From Bacillus sp. FJAT-26390 (GTDB lineage Bacteria; Bacillota; Bacilli; Paenibacillales; Paenibacillaceae): 64,000 nucleotides of DNA. Positions 29,083 through 38,540 of the stretch are shown here, in pieces. The notes under the pieces were generated by a model, which did no database searches, was not told the DNA's origin, and was given only the letters and a program-made list of their open reading frames with translations. The position numbers were made by a program, and so were the translations under genes. The stretch lies in the NCBI RefSeq assembly GCF_001682865.1, contig NZ_MAQX01000022.1:310001-374000 (forward strand). The letters are read 5' to 3'. Within the stretch, counting starts at the first letter, position 1. Each line of letters opens with the position of its first letter.

Positions 29083-29415
29083 ATGGATGAACGGGAGACA
29101 GGCAGCGAGGAACGCAAGCCCTATTATGTGTCGGTACAGGCGGGACAAATATTAGAGGACCCGCAGGCGGCAGCATATGAGCTCGAGATTATCGTGAACG
29201 AGGAAGAGCATACGCGGCTTAGGGAACTCATGGATGAGCTGTCCAGCATGGACGAAGCGGAGATGTTTCATTTCTCCCATCACCCTTACGGGTCTGCAAG
29301 CGATAGCGAAATAAACGGCGGCTATGATGAATTGATTCAACGCATTTATAAGCAGTTGTATGAGCATGGCACGGATGCGACGAAGCGGCACATCGAGTCG
29401 ATGCAGCTGTTGTAG
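29083..29415 (+). CDS. Small acidic conserved-looking hypothetical protein
   Basis: About 110 residues, not assigned to a family. It is acidic and predicted soluble, with a central segment AYELEIIVNEEEHTRLRELMDELSSMDEAEMFHFSHHPYG and a C-terminal helix-rich end (YDELIQRIYKQLYEHG). No signal peptide, membrane helix or catalytic motif is seen. The ATG at 29083 has AGGAAGGAG with a 10-nt gap; alternatives in the same frame are ATG 29074 and ATG 29014, the latter preceded by AAGGG, so the N-terminus is uncertain. It has its own terminator and no operon partner. Confidence 0.7.
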   Translation: MDERETGSEERKPYYVSVQAGQILEDPQAAAYELEIIVNEEEHTRLRELMDELSSMDEAEMFHFSHHPYGSASDSEINGGYDELIQRIYKQLYEHGTDATKRHIESMQLL

Positions 29416-29431
29416 CATGGCCATAAGAAGA

Positions 29432-29474
29432 GGGTGTGCCGGAAGCGAAGCTGCTGCTGGCGCATCCTTTTTTT
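29432..29474 (+). terminator. Rho-independent terminator after the small hypothetical gene
   Basis: GGGTGTGCC (29432-29440) pairs with GGCGCATCC (29459-29467) with two G-U wobbles, followed by seven T. Confidence 0.65.
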
Positions 29475-29508
29475 CATGCTGAAAAATCCGCCGATTTCAA
29501 TGGTGTTC

Positions 29509-29548
29509 ATTCTATTAAATTGCCTAAATAAATGATATACTTCTACAA
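29509..29548 (+). promoter_or_regulatory. Promoter element of the second kinase-regulator operon, shared with 38541-38580
   Basis: A 40-bp element ending in AAATGATATACTTCTACAA. It contains an extended -10, TGATATACT (TG at 29533, TATACT at 29536-29541), with no good -35. The same 40-bp block, 33 positions identical by my count, recurs at 38541-38580 before an unrelated gene. It lies 47 bp before the kinase start codon. Confidence 0.55.
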
Positions 29549-29595
29549 CAAAAAGAGCTCCCGTTCACGATGTCACTGAGAAGGGCAGACCATCT

Positions 29596-31338
29596 ATGAA
29601 AAATAAAGCCTCATTGCAGTTTAAATTAACCGTCGGTTTTTTGGCGGTAACGGTGCCGTTGTTTTGCCTGCTTATATTTATCAATTATTATGCGATGGAC
29701 GTCGTTCGCAATCAGGTAGGCCAATCGACAAAAAATATGCTTTCCATGTATATGGGTGAGATTGACCGGACCCTTGAGGATGGCGAAAATTATATTTACA
29801 ATTATATTGCCAAAAATTCGGATTTGCGGACTTACTCGACTGCCACACATGAAAGCGCTAACTATTTTTTCGCTAAAGTACGGAATCAAAATCAGATGGT
29901 TGCCGACATGAGCGGCTTCGATCATGTGAATATGATCTTTATTTATTCGCCCAATGACGATGAGCTCCTTAGTACCGCGTTTGAAGGCGGGGACTTTACG
30001 GATTATGAGCATGCCAGCGCAGCTTTGCGCGACTTTCTCTCTAAGCAGGACGAAACATCGCTTGCGGAGAAAAAGTGGAAGGTTATCCAGTATGATGGCC
30101 AATCGGCGATTGTCAGGCTGGTTAAGACTGAGTACGGCCTTGTCATGGGCATGTGGATCGATATGAACCGATTAATGGTCCCTTTTCTTTATTTGGATAT
30201 CGGGGAAAACGGACAAGCGATGTTTGCTTCGGACGACGGAACGATTTTGACCGACACGGGGGCTGGAGAGATCGCGCAAGGCAATAGGCTATTGCTGCCG
30301 GCAGCCAATGAGCCTTACAAAGAACTGGCAGGGGACGCGGATTACATCCTCGTTGCGACCAAGTCGCTTTTCTCAGACGTCTACTTGTCCGTACTCGTGC
30401 CGGAATCGAAGCTACTGCAGCAGCTGCCATACTTTCAGCGCCTTATTTATCTCATCCCAATAGCAGGAGCAGCCGTTCTTGCGATTTACTTGCTGTTTTT
30501 GCGGACGACCCTTTTGAAGCCGATGAGCGATTTAATTAAAGGGATGAGACAAATCAAACGGGGAGAGCTGAAAGCGCGGCTGGGCGATGAGAAATCAAAG
30601 GAATTTTCGATAATAAACGATACGTTTAACGACATGGCGGCTGAAATTCAGGATCTGAAAATAAACGTCTACGAAGAGCAGATTCGAACGCAGCAGGCCG
30701 AATTAAAACATTTGCAAGCGCAAATCAACCCTCATTTTTTACTGAATGCGATCAATATTATTTACAATCTGGCCGAGTTGAACAAAAATGATTTAATTAA
30801 ACGGATGTCTACGCATATTTCCAAATACTTCAGATTCGTTACCCGAACGAATGTCGGCTTTGTAAGCGTGTCTAATGAGCTGGAGCATATCGAAAGCTAT
30901 TTGGAAATTCAGCAGCTTCGTTTTCCGAACTATTTGAAGTTTGAGCTGACGATGGAGCATGGATTAGAGCAGGCGGCAATACCGCCGCTGCTGATCCAGC
31001 CCTTTGTGGAAAATGCGATCAAGCACGGCTTCGAGATGGGGGCAGAGCCGTTCCAAATCAAGGTTCATCTGGGATGGGGGAGCAAGGACGCGGAGCCGAT
31101 AAGCTCTTATGAGATCATTATTTGCGATAACGGAAGAGGGATCGCGGAGGAGAAGCTTGCGGAGCTGAACGATACGCATTCGTATCTTTATTCCGGCGAG
31201 GGGAGTCTCGGCATTTGGAATGTGCGCCAGCGGCTAAAGCTGCAATATGGGGATGCTGCGGAGCTTACGATGAGCACCGGCGAGCCAAAAGGGACCTGCA
31301 TCAAACTAACGATACCATTCCGGACACTTTCCGAGTGA
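29596..31338 (+). CDS. YesM-type sensor histidine kinase
   Basis: 580 residues. N-terminal helix (LTVGFLAVTVPLFCLLIFINYY), an extracytoplasmic sensor of about 230 residues, a second helix (LIYLIPIAGAAVLAIYLLFL), HAMP (LLKPMSDLIKGMRQIKRGELKAR), the dimerisation/phosphotransfer segment with His380 in QINPHFLLNA, and an ATPase domain with N box FVENAIKHG, G1 box ICDNGRGI and G2 box GSLGIWN. The ATG at 29596 follows AAGGGCAGACC. The partner regulator begins 19 bp downstream, and an importer follows, so the ligand is probably a sugar or a loaded binding protein. Confidence 0.93.
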   Translation: MKNKASLQFKLTVGFLAVTVPLFCLLIFINYYAMDVVRNQVGQSTKNMLSMYMGEIDRTLEDGENYIYNYIAKNSDLRTYSTATHESANYFFAKVRNQNQMVADMSGFDHVNMIFIYSPNDDELLSTAFEGGDFTDYEHASAALRDFLSKQDETSLAEKKWKVIQYDGQSAIVRLVKTEYGLVMGMWIDMNRLMVPFLYLDIGENGQAMFASDDGTILTDTGAGEIAQGNRLLLPAANEPYKELAGDADYILVATKSLFSDVYLSVLVPESKLLQQLPYFQRLIYLIPIAGAAVLAIYLLFLRTTLLKPMSDLIKGMRQIKRGELKARLGDEKSKEFSIINDTFNDMAAEIQDLKINVYEEQIRTQQAELKHLQAQINPHFLLNAINIIYNLAELNKNDLIKRMSTHISKYFRFVTRTNVGFVSVSNELEHIESYLEIQQLRFPNYLKFELTMEHGLEQAAIPPLLIQPFVENAIKHGFEMGAEPFQIKVHLGWGSKDAEPISSYEIIICDNGRGIAEEKLAELNDTHSYLYSGEGSLGIWNVRQRLKLQYGDAAELTMSTGEPKGTCIKLTIPFRTLSE

Positions 31339-31357
31339 GAAGGAGCTGAGCTAAACG

Positions 31358-32971
31358 ATGTTTCAATTGTTAATCGTCGATGACGAATGGTTTGCTGTTG
31401 AAGGGATTAAATCTGGCGTGGATTGGAGCGGCCTCGGAATCACGGCCATTTACGAGGCGTTTAATGTCGACCAGGCGAAATTGCAGCTGGCTCAGACAGA
31501 GGTGGATGTCATTCTTTGCGATATTGAAATGCCTGGGCAGAGCGGGATCGAGCTGGCAGAGTGGGCAAGGGAAAGCTTTCCCTCCGTGCCCATCATCTTT
31601 TTGACCTGCCACGCGGACTTCGCTTATGCGCAAAAAGCGATTCATCTCGGCAGCTTTGACTATTTGCTGAAGCCGGTCGATTTTGACGTCCTAAAAATGA
31701 CGGTAAGCAAAGCGCTGGACCAGCAGCTCGAAGCGAAAAGAGATAAGCAGCAAAACGAGATTTATCAGAAATACTTCAAAATGTGGGAATCGAACAAAAC
31801 GGTGCTTTACGAACGTTTTTGGCAGGATTTGATGTGGCAGCGCATCGTTCCCTTGCCCTCGCATATTGAACGGGCGCTAGCAGCTAATGACATGCCGGTT
31901 AAGGCGGGTTACAGCGTTCTTCCCCTATTAATTAGCTTAGAGAAGTGGGAGAAGCCCTTTAGCATGCGGGATGAGGAAGTAATGGAGTATGCGGTGCGCA
32001 AGACAGCCGAGGAGCTGTTGCTTCAGAATGAGCCTGGCCAAGTGATACGTGACGGCAACGGCGTGCTGTTTGCTCTGTTTTTTGACGAGGGAACGAAGGA
32101 GCATGCGCGATCCTTTGACCAAATAAAGAAAAGATGCCAAGCCTATATCGAAGCGTGCTCCGTCTATTTATATTGCAAGGTATCCTGTTATATCGGCGAA
32201 TGGTCGTCCCTCTCCGCGTTGTCGCAGTCTTACAACGCGCTGATCCAAATGGAGCTGAACAATGTTACGGCGAGCCAGGCGGTTCTTTTTTATAAGGAAC
32301 AGACGTTATCCAGCAAAGAGGTCCAGCTGCCTGCTTTTTTTGAATGGGCGGAGCTGCTGGAGCAGGCTAAGGATGATCAATTGCAAAAAATCGCATCAGA
32401 CATGTTCGACAAGCTGGGGACGGACGCGGGGATAAAAGGAGAGACGCTGACCATCATTTACCATGGGCTGCTGCAAACCGTCTATTATGTGCTTCAGAAG
32501 CGCGGCGTGCCTGCACATGCGGTGCTGGGAAACGGCGTAACGTTAGATTCGGCTACGGCAACCAAGTCGCTTGTTCATTTGCGGGCATGGACGATGCGGC
32601 TTATCGAAGCGGTATGCGACCATTTTTCGAGCATAGAGAAAGAATCGACGATTGTGGAAAAGGTCAAGCGATTGATTGAAACGCATCTATTCGATGAAAT
32701 GTCCCGCGAGAGCTTGGCGGCAAGCGTCCATATTAACCCTGCTTATTTATCAAGGCTGTTCCGCAAGGAGAGCGGAATGAGCCTGTCTGACTATATGATT
32801 CAGCAAAAAATGAAAAAGGTGAACGAGCTGCTGCTAAACTCGGGCGAAACGGTAAGCAATATCGCTAAAATGTTTCATTACACGAACTTTTCGCATTTCT
32901 CCAAGCTGTACCGCAAATATTATGGGCTTAATCCGCAGGAGTACCGCAAGCAGTTTTCCAAAAACCAATAA
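31358..32971 (+). CDS. YesN-type response regulator with AraC DNA-binding domain
   Basis: 537 residues. Receiver domain (MFQLLIVDDEWF, D8/D9, phospho-acceptor D55 in LCDIEMPG, Lys in YLLKPVDFD), middle region, and C-terminal AraC-type helix-turn-helix pair (SLAASVHINPAYLSRLFRKESG, VSNIAKMFHYTNFSHFSKLYRK). Same length and layout as the regulator at 3871-5484 but clearly diverged. The ATG follows AAGGAGCTGAGC. It probably activates the permease, binding-protein and oxidoreductase genes downstream. Confidence 0.93.
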   Translation: MFQLLIVDDEWFAVEGIKSGVDWSGLGITAIYEAFNVDQAKLQLAQTEVDVILCDIEMPGQSGIELAEWARESFPSVPIIFLTCHADFAYAQKAIHLGSFDYLLKPVDFDVLKMTVSKALDQQLEAKRDKQQNEIYQKYFKMWESNKTVLYERFWQDLMWQRIVPLPSHIERALAANDMPVKAGYSVLPLLISLEKWEKPFSMRDEEVMEYAVRKTAEELLLQNEPGQVIRDGNGVLFALFFDEGTKEHARSFDQIKKRCQAYIEACSVYLYCKVSCYIGEWSSLSALSQSYNALIQMELNNVTASQAVLFYKEQTLSSKEVQLPAFFEWAELLEQAKDDQLQKIASDMFDKLGTDAGIKGETLTIIYHGLLQTVYYVLQKRGVPAHAVLGNGVTLDSATATKSLVHLRAWTMRLIEAVCDHFSSIEKESTIVEKVKRLIETHLFDEMSRESLAASVHINPAYLSRLFRKESGMSLSDYMIQQKMKKVNELLLNSGETVSNIAKMFHYTNFSHFSKLYRKYYGLNPQEYRKQFSKNQ

Positions 32972-33011
32972 ATGGAGGTTACATGCAGGCTTCCGTTTCA
33001 GCTTTAACCGA

Positions 33012-33043
33012 GAGTCATGTGCTAAGCGCGGGCTCTTTTTTTT
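33012..33043 (+). terminator. Weak terminator-like hairpin after the response regulator
   Basis: GAGTC (33012-33016) pairs with GGCTC (33031-33035), five pairs including one G-U, followed by eight T. The short stem suggests partial termination at best. The gap to the next gene (188 bp) leaves room for a regulated promoter. Confidence 0.4.
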
Positions 33044-33159
33044 GTATGTATGATTAAATGTCACAATCCGTATCGAGCAAGTCATTTAAGAGGTAGGTCG
33101 CATCCGCGGAACCAGATATGATTGCTTCATAGAACACTAACGACTTGGAGCGATGCATA

Positions 33160-34107
33160 TTGAAAGCCGCAAAGACAGGAAACGGCAGCAGAACAGCCTT
33201 CTGGAGGATGCTGAGAAAACATCGGGTTTTGCTGTTGATGACGGTGCCGGGCATTTTGTATTTTTTGATCAACAATTATTTGCCGATGTTTGGCGTCATT
33301 ATCGCATTTAAGGATTTGAATTACGCAAAGGGCATACTCGGGAGTGATTGGGTCGGCTTTAAAAATTTCGAGTTTCTGTTTCAGACGGATCGAGCTTATC
33401 TCATCACGCGCAATACCGTGCTCTACAATGCTCTCTTTATTGTAATCAACGTCATACTGGGCGTCGGCGTTGCGATTCTGCTCAATGAGCTTAAGAAAAA
33501 GCTGATGTCACGCTTTTACCAAAGCATTATTTTGCTCCCTTATCTGCTCTCTGCGGTCATTGTCAGCTATCTGGTGTTCAGCTTTCTTAGCGTGGAGTAT
33601 GGATTCGTGAACAAGCTCATTCTTGAGCCGCTAGGCTTGGACGGCATTACGTGGTATAGCGAGCCCAAGTATTGGCCGTATATTTTGACAATCGTGAATG
33701 TGTGGAAAAGCGTCGGGTATTTCAGCATCATCTATTTGGCGGCGATCGTAGGCATAGACGCCGAGTATTATGAAGCGGCAACGCTTGACGGAGCGAGCAA
33801 GTGGCAGCAGGTACGCTCGATTACGTTTCCCCTCATCATTCCAGTCGTCATGATTATGACGCTGCTGCAGGTGGGCAAAATTTTTAACGCGGATTTTGGT
33901 TTGTTCTATCAGGTTCCTATGAATTCGGGAGCATTGATGTCTGCTACGGATGTTATTGACACCTATGTGTACAGGGCTTTGATGCAAATGGGAGATGTCG
34001 GAATGGCTTCGGCGGCAGGCTTGTATCAATCGGTGCTTGGTTTCTTGCTCATCTTCGGCGTGAATTACATCGTTAGAAAAATAAACAGCGATCACGCGTT
34101 ATTTTAG
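33160..34107 (+). CDS. ABC sugar transporter permease (LplB type)
   Basis: 315 residues, first permease of the second importer. Helices begin at HRVLLLMTVPGILYFLINNYLP and the EAA loop is YEAATLDGASKWQQVRSITFP. The TTG at 33160 is chosen because GGAG (33147-33150) lies 9 nt upstream; a TTG at 33145 would contain that site, and the only nearby ATG (33153) is out of frame. A TTG start suggests modest translation. The next permease follows after 18 bp. Confidence 0.9.
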   Translation: MKAAKTGNGSRTAFWRMLRKHRVLLLMTVPGILYFLINNYLPMFGVIIAFKDLNYAKGILGSDWVGFKNFEFLFQTDRAYLITRNTVLYNALFIVINVILGVGVAILLNELKKKLMSRFYQSIILLPYLLSAVIVSYLVFSFLSVEYGFVNKLILEPLGLDGITWYSEPKYWPYILTIVNVWKSVGYFSIIYLAAIVGIDAEYYEAATLDGASKWQQVRSITFPLIIPVVMIMTLLQVGKIFNADFGLFYQVPMNSGALMSATDVIDTYVYRALMQMGDVGMASAAGLYQSVLGFLLIFGVNYIVRKINSDHALF

Positions 34108-34125
34108 GCTAGGGGGAACAAGGCT

Positions 34126-35013
34126 ATGCTTTTATTAAAAAGGAGCCCGCAGTTTTTGATCCATTTGTTTTTTGTGCTGTACATCGCGGCGACGGTTTTT
34201 CCTTTGCTGCTAATATTCATGGTGTCGATTACGGAAGAAAAATCATTGCTGCGCAACGGCTACTCTTTCTTCCCTGAGATCATCGATTTTAGCGCATACA
34301 CGTACCTGTTCTATGATTCCTCGACGATCGTTAACGCTTACGCTGTGACTATATTCGTGACGGTTGCAGGCACGTTTTGCGGTCTATTGCTAACAGCGCT
34401 TTTTGCTTATCCCATTTCGCGCAAAGACTTTCCGCTGCGGAAGGTGCTGACCTTCTACGTGTTTTTCACGATGCTCTTCAATGGCGGGCTAGTGCCTTGG
34501 TATCTGGTTTATACGAATCTGCTGAATATCAATAACACGCTGCTCGCTTTAATCGTGCCTAATCTGCTCATCGGCGGCTTTAACGTGCTCATTATGCGAA
34601 CGTTCTTCACCACGACGATTCCGCCGGAGGTCATTGAATCAGCCTCGATGGACGGAGCTGGCGAGCTGCGCATATTTTTTCAAATCGTGCTGCGGCTGTC
34701 CCTTCCCGTCATGGCGACCATTGGTTTGTTTATGACGCTTGCCTACTGGAACGATTGGTACAACAGCTTGATCTATATTAATGACATCGATATGTACAGC
34801 ATCCAGTATTTGCTCAACAAAACGTTAACGGACATTCAAGTGGTGCTGAATCAGACAACCGGCTCGCTTCAATCGCAGTTGCTGGCGAGCGTTCCGACGG
34901 AAACGGTCAGGATGGCGATGGCAGTCGTCGGGCTTGGGCCGATTGTGCTCGCGTATCCCTTTTTCCAACGTTATATTGTGCAGGGGATGACGGTTGGCGC
35001 TGTAAAAGGCTAA
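34126..35013 (+). CDS. ABC sugar transporter permease (YtcP type)
   Basis: 295 residues, second permease of this importer. Helices start at FLIHLFFVLYIAATVFPLLLIF, the EAA loop reads IESASMDGAGELRIFFQIVLR, and the C-terminus is RYIVQGMTVGAVKG. The ATG at 34126 follows AGGGGGAACAAGGCT. It lies 64 bp before the binding-protein gene in the same operon. Confidence 0.93.
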   Translation: MLLLKRSPQFLIHLFFVLYIAATVFPLLLIFMVSITEEKSLLRNGYSFFPEIIDFSAYTYLFYDSSTIVNAYAVTIFVTVAGTFCGLLLTALFAYPISRKDFPLRKVLTFYVFFTMLFNGGLVPWYLVYTNLLNINNTLLALIVPNLLIGGFNVLIMRTFFTTTIPPEVIESASMDGAGELRIFFQIVLRLSLPVMATIGLFMTLAYWNDWYNSLIYINDIDMYSIQYLLNKTLTDIQVVLNQTTGSLQSQLLASVPTETVRMAMAVVGLGPIVLAYPFFQRYIVQGMTVGAVKG

Positions 35014-35077
35014 TGCTGGAGCTAACGGCCCAGTTTAGTATAGCTATCATCAATATAAATACGGGAGGGGTATCACA

Positions 35078-36610
35078 ATGAAACAAAGAAAGGGCAATTA
35101 CGTTTGGCTGCTTATGGTGCTCGTGATTTCACTTATTTCCTCTGGCTGCGGCAGCTCGAATGCGCCTACTTCAAACAGCAATAAAGGCGAAGCGACGAAC
35201 TCCGGTGCAACTGGGGAGAAAAAGCTTGATCCGTACAAAATCGTTCTCGTGCTCCCAGGCTCGCAGCCTAAGGACGAGCAGCTCGTACTGGATAAAGTAA
35301 ATGTCATCCTAAAAGAAAAGATCAATGCGACGCTTGAAATCCGTTCGATCGATTGGAGCGCATGGGGAGATAAAACGAACCTGATGTTTACGTCGAATGA
35401 AGCGTTCGATCTCATATTCTCCGCAGGCTGGAACGGCTTCTCGCAGCAGGTAGGCAAAGGCCAGTTCATTCCTTTGGATAGTCTGGTAAAAGAGTATGGC
35501 GGCGCCTTCCTCGACACGATTGATCCGGAAATCGTCAATGCGGCCAAAGTAGACGGCAAATTGTACGGCATGGTCGCCAACAAGGAGTTTGCGGCTGACA
35601 AAGGATTGATTTTGCGCAAGGACCTGGTTGATAAATATAAGTTCGACCTATCGAAGGTGAAGGAGCTTTCGGATCTTGAGCCGCTGCTCAAAACGATCAA
35701 AGACAATGAACCGGGCGTTACCCCGTTTATCGTGAACGGCGGAGCTTCTCCTTCTGCGGCTATTCTCGATTACGGCTATTATGACCTGCTTGGCGATGGG
35801 CCCGGAGAGCTGGCCCGTACCGGCGAAGGGCTTAACGTGATTAGCAAAATCGAAGATCCCAAGTATATGGAATATGCCAAGCTGATGCGCAAATGGTTTT
35901 TGGCTGGCTATATCAATAAAGATGCGGCTACGCTGCAGGACGTCGGCAAGGCACTCGGCTCGGGTAAAGCATTTGCGCAAACCGGCTCGTTCAAGCCAGG
36001 CTCCAATTTGGAAAATTCCCGTTCGCAGGGAACGGAATTGGTAGAGATTCAGCTCATGTCGCCATTTACCAGCACAACGGATGCGACCAGCGCGGTGCTT
36101 GCCATCTCGCGGACGTCCAAAAATCCAGAGCGCGCCATGATGTTCGTTAATCTTTTGTTCTCGGACAGCGAGCTCATGAATTTGCTTATTAACGGAATCG
36201 AAGGCACGCATTATGTCAAAAAATCGGATAATATCATTGATTTTCCGGAGGGCTTAGACGGCAGCAGCTCGGGTTATCCGCCAACCAGAAACTGGATGCT
36301 GGGCAACCTTCCCTTAATTCATATCTGGGCAAACGAAGATCCGAACAAATGGCAGGCGTATAAGGATTATAACGAGAGCGCCGAGAAATCGCGTGCCTTA
36401 GGTTTTACCTTTAATGCTGAGCCTGTCAAAACGGAAATTGCGGCGACAAGCAACGTGGAGAAGGAATTTAAAAACGTCATCGTAACCGGCTCTGTTGATC
36501 CGGAAGAGCAAATTCCCGTTTACATCGAGAAGATGAAAGCGGCAGGGATGGATAAAATCGTCGCAGAGAAGCAGAAACAGCTGGACGAATGGGCTAAAAC
36601 AAATAAATAA
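35078..36610 (+). CDS. Extracellular solute-binding lipoprotein (LipO/LplA type)
   Basis: 510 residues. A lipoprotein signal peptide ends in LISSGC (Cys near residue 24), then a Ser/Asn-rich linker and a binding-protein fold. The C-terminus (FTFNAEPVKTEIAATSNV onward) looks like the DUF3502 domain that often ends binding proteins paired with LplB/YtcP permeases. The ATG at 35078 follows GGGAGGGGTATCACA. Ligand unknown; the downstream oxidoreductase suggests a sugar or polyol whose ring is oxidised inside the cell. Confidence 0.92.
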   Translation: MKQRKGNYVWLLMVLVISLISSGCGSSNAPTSNSNKGEATNSGATGEKKLDPYKIVLVLPGSQPKDEQLVLDKVNVILKEKINATLEIRSIDWSAWGDKTNLMFTSNEAFDLIFSAGWNGFSQQVGKGQFIPLDSLVKEYGGAFLDTIDPEIVNAAKVDGKLYGMVANKEFAADKGLILRKDLVDKYKFDLSKVKELSDLEPLLKTIKDNEPGVTPFIVNGGASPSAAILDYGYYDLLGDGPGELARTGEGLNVISKIEDPKYMEYAKLMRKWFLAGYINKDAATLQDVGKALGSGKAFAQTGSFKPGSNLENSRSQGTELVEIQLMSPFTSTTDATSAVLAISRTSKNPERAMMFVNLLFSDSELMNLLINGIEGTHYVKKSDNIIDFPEGLDGSSSGYPPTRNWMLGNLPLIHIWANEDPNKWQAYKDYNESAEKSRALGFTFNAEPVKTEIAATSNVEKEFKNVIVTGSVDPEEQIPVYIEKMKAAGMDKIVAEKQKQLDEWAKTNK

Positions 36611-36642
36611 GCGCCGGAGCGACGGAAATGGAGTGATAACCA

Positions 36643-37740
36643 ATGAAAGAAATAAAAGTCGGCATTATTGGGCTTGGCGGCATGGCTAACGTGCATATGG
36701 AGGGTATAGCGAGGCTCGAAGGGATACGGATTACTGCCCTTTGCGATTCCTTGGGCGAGGCGGTGAACCGAACCGGCGACAAGCTGGGCATTCCGCTTGA
36801 TCGCAGATTCGCCCATTATGCTGATTTGATAACATGCGCTGAGGTGGATGCCGTCCTGTCCATTACGCCAAATGACGCTCATTACGAAATCGTGAAATGC
36901 TGCTTGCTGCACAGCAAGCCAATTATGACGGAGAAGCCCTTCACGCGTACCTTCGAGGAAGCGCATGAATTGCATCAGCTGTATGTCGAAAATCCCATTC
37001 CATCTATGGTTGGTTTCTCCTATCGTTATGTGCCATCGTTCCGCTATGCCCGTGATCTGATTAAGCAAGGGAAGATCGGTCAAATCAGGCATGTATTCGT
37101 CCAGTATTTGCAATCATGGGGCGTGCCGGTATACGATACGCCGATGAATTGGCGCTATCGGAGCGAAATAACAGGAACGGGCGCACTCGCCGATCTTGGC
37201 TCTCATATGGTTGATGCAGCACGCTATATGATCGGAGAATTTGATGAAGTAATGGCGCAATTGAAAACCTTTATTCCAAGCCGGCGCGATCCTGTTACGG
37301 GTGAAATGGGAACGGTGGACGTCGACGATTTTACCGGATTTCTGGCGACGCTTGATTCGCAAGTTACAGGGGTATTTCAAACATCTAGAAATGCCTATGG
37401 CTCTGGCAACCAGCTGGAGCTCCAAATCTACGGCGAGCTGGGAACGATATCAATCGGCTGTGAGCGGGGGAGTGAGCTGACTTGGATTCATCCCAATGAA
37501 GAGAATGCTGCTTCAATCGTGACGGAGGTGCAAAGAGTGCCTGCCGAGTACGAACTGGCCCAGCTGGAGGACTTTTTCGATGGGGTGCGCGGCAATGGGC
37601 GTGAGGGGCTGCCGACGATCGAAGACGGCTTTGCCAATCAAGAGGTATTGGAAGCGATTTATCAAGCTGCGATCAGCAAGCAGGCGATATCCTTGGCACA
37701 CTTTCGTTCTGAGCAAGCAGCAGCAGGAGGAGACAGATAG
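36643..37740 (+). CDS. Gfo/Idh/MocA-family oxidoreductase
   Basis: 365 residues. N-terminal Rossmann domain with the NAD(P) motif GIIGLGGMANVHMEG, the conserved EKPF motif (TEKPFTRTFEEA) carrying the catalytic-site Lys, and a C-terminal substrate domain with GTGALADLGSHMVDAARYM, where the His is a usual catalytic residue. Members oxidise or reduce sugars and inositols. It follows the binding-protein gene by 32 bp and its stop directly abuts the ThuA-like start, so all are one operon. Exact substrate not predictable. Confidence 0.92.
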   Translation: MKEIKVGIIGLGGMANVHMEGIARLEGIRITALCDSLGEAVNRTGDKLGIPLDRRFAHYADLITCAEVDAVLSITPNDAHYEIVKCCLLHSKPIMTEKPFTRTFEEAHELHQLYVENPIPSMVGFSYRYVPSFRYARDLIKQGKIGQIRHVFVQYLQSWGVPVYDTPMNWRYRSEITGTGALADLGSHMVDAARYMIGEFDEVMAQLKTFIPSRRDPVTGEMGTVDVDDFTGFLATLDSQVTGVFQTSRNAYGSGNQLELQIYGELGTISIGCERGSELTWIHPNEENAASIVTEVQRVPAEYELAQLEDFFDGVRGNGREGLPTIEDGFANQEVLEAIYQAAISKQAISLAHFRSEQAAAGGDR

Positions 37741-38469
37741 ATGAAAACCCGCGTTACGATTTGGAATGAATACCGGCATGAGCAGACAAACGATAAAGCA
37801 AAGGCGATATATCCCGAAGGCATCCATGCCGTACTTGCAAGCGCTTTGGCAGGCTTTGGTTACGATACGAGAGCGGCGACGCTCGATGAGCCGGAGCATG
37901 GGCTTGACGAGCACACCTTGAACCGTACCGATGTGCTGATTTGGTGGGGACATATGGCGCATGACGAGGTGGATGACCGAATTGTCGAGAGGGTGCATGA
38001 GCGCGTCCTGCAGGGGATGGGGCTAATCGTGCTTCATTCCGGCCATTATTCAAAAATATTTAAAAGGCTGATGGGCACCAGCTGCGCATTGAAATGGCGG
38101 GAGGCAGATGAGAAGGAGCGGCTTTGGGTCGTAAACCCTGCGCATCCGATTGCTGCCGGAATCGGCGAATATATTGAGCTGGAGCAGGAAGAGATGTACG
38201 GCGAGCATTTTGACATCCCGGTCCCAGATGAGCTTGTGTTCGTTAGCTGGTTTGAGGGCGGGGAAGTGTTCCGCAGCGGCTGCACTTACTATAGAGGCCA
38301 AGGCAAAGTATTCTATTTCCGGCCAGGCCATGAAACCTATCCGACCTATCATAATGGGGATGTGATGCGCGTCATAGCGAACGCCGTGCAGTGGTGCGGT
38401 GCGGAAAGAGGAGCTAAGCCGAATTATGGGCAAATACCCATTCCGTTGGAAGAGATTGTAAGGCGGTAA
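37741..38469 (+). CDS. ThuA-like (trehalose-utilisation family) protein
   Basis: 242 residues of the ThuA-like family with a glutamine amidotransferase-like fold. Visible segments: [21 protein letters not shown] at the N-terminus, [37 protein letters not shown], and [16 protein letters not shown] near the C-terminus. Family members are linked to disaccharide use, including conversions to 3-keto sugars alongside Gfo/Idh/MocA enzymes, which agrees with the gene next door. It starts right after the oxidoreductase stop (TAGATG), so translation is coupled. A terminator follows. Confidence 0.9.
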   Translation: MKTRVTIWNEYRHEQTNDKAKAIYPEGIHAVLASALAGFGYDTRAATLDEPEHGLDEHTLNRTDVLIWWGHMAHDEVDDRIVERVHERVLQGMGLIVLHSGHYSKIFKRLMGTSCALKWREADEKERLWVVNPAHPIAAGIGEYIELEQEEMYGEHFDIPVPDELVFVSWFEGGEVFRSGCTYYRGQGKVFYFRPGHETYPTYHNGDVMRVIANAVQWCGAERGAKPNYGQIPIPLEEIVRR

Positions 38470-38476
38470 TGTTTTT

Positions 38477-38523
38477 AAGGGCTGGCTTCAAGGTTATAGA
38501 CCTTGGAGCAGTCCTTTTTTTCG
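38477..38523 (+). terminator. Rho-independent terminator ending the second sugar operon
   Basis: AAGGGCTG (38477-38484) pairs with CAGTCCTT (38509-38516), extended inward by CAAGGT/ACCTTG (38489-38494/38500-38505), followed by a T run to about 38522. Confidence 0.75.
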
Positions 38524-38540
38524 ACAAATAGTAAAGGGCG

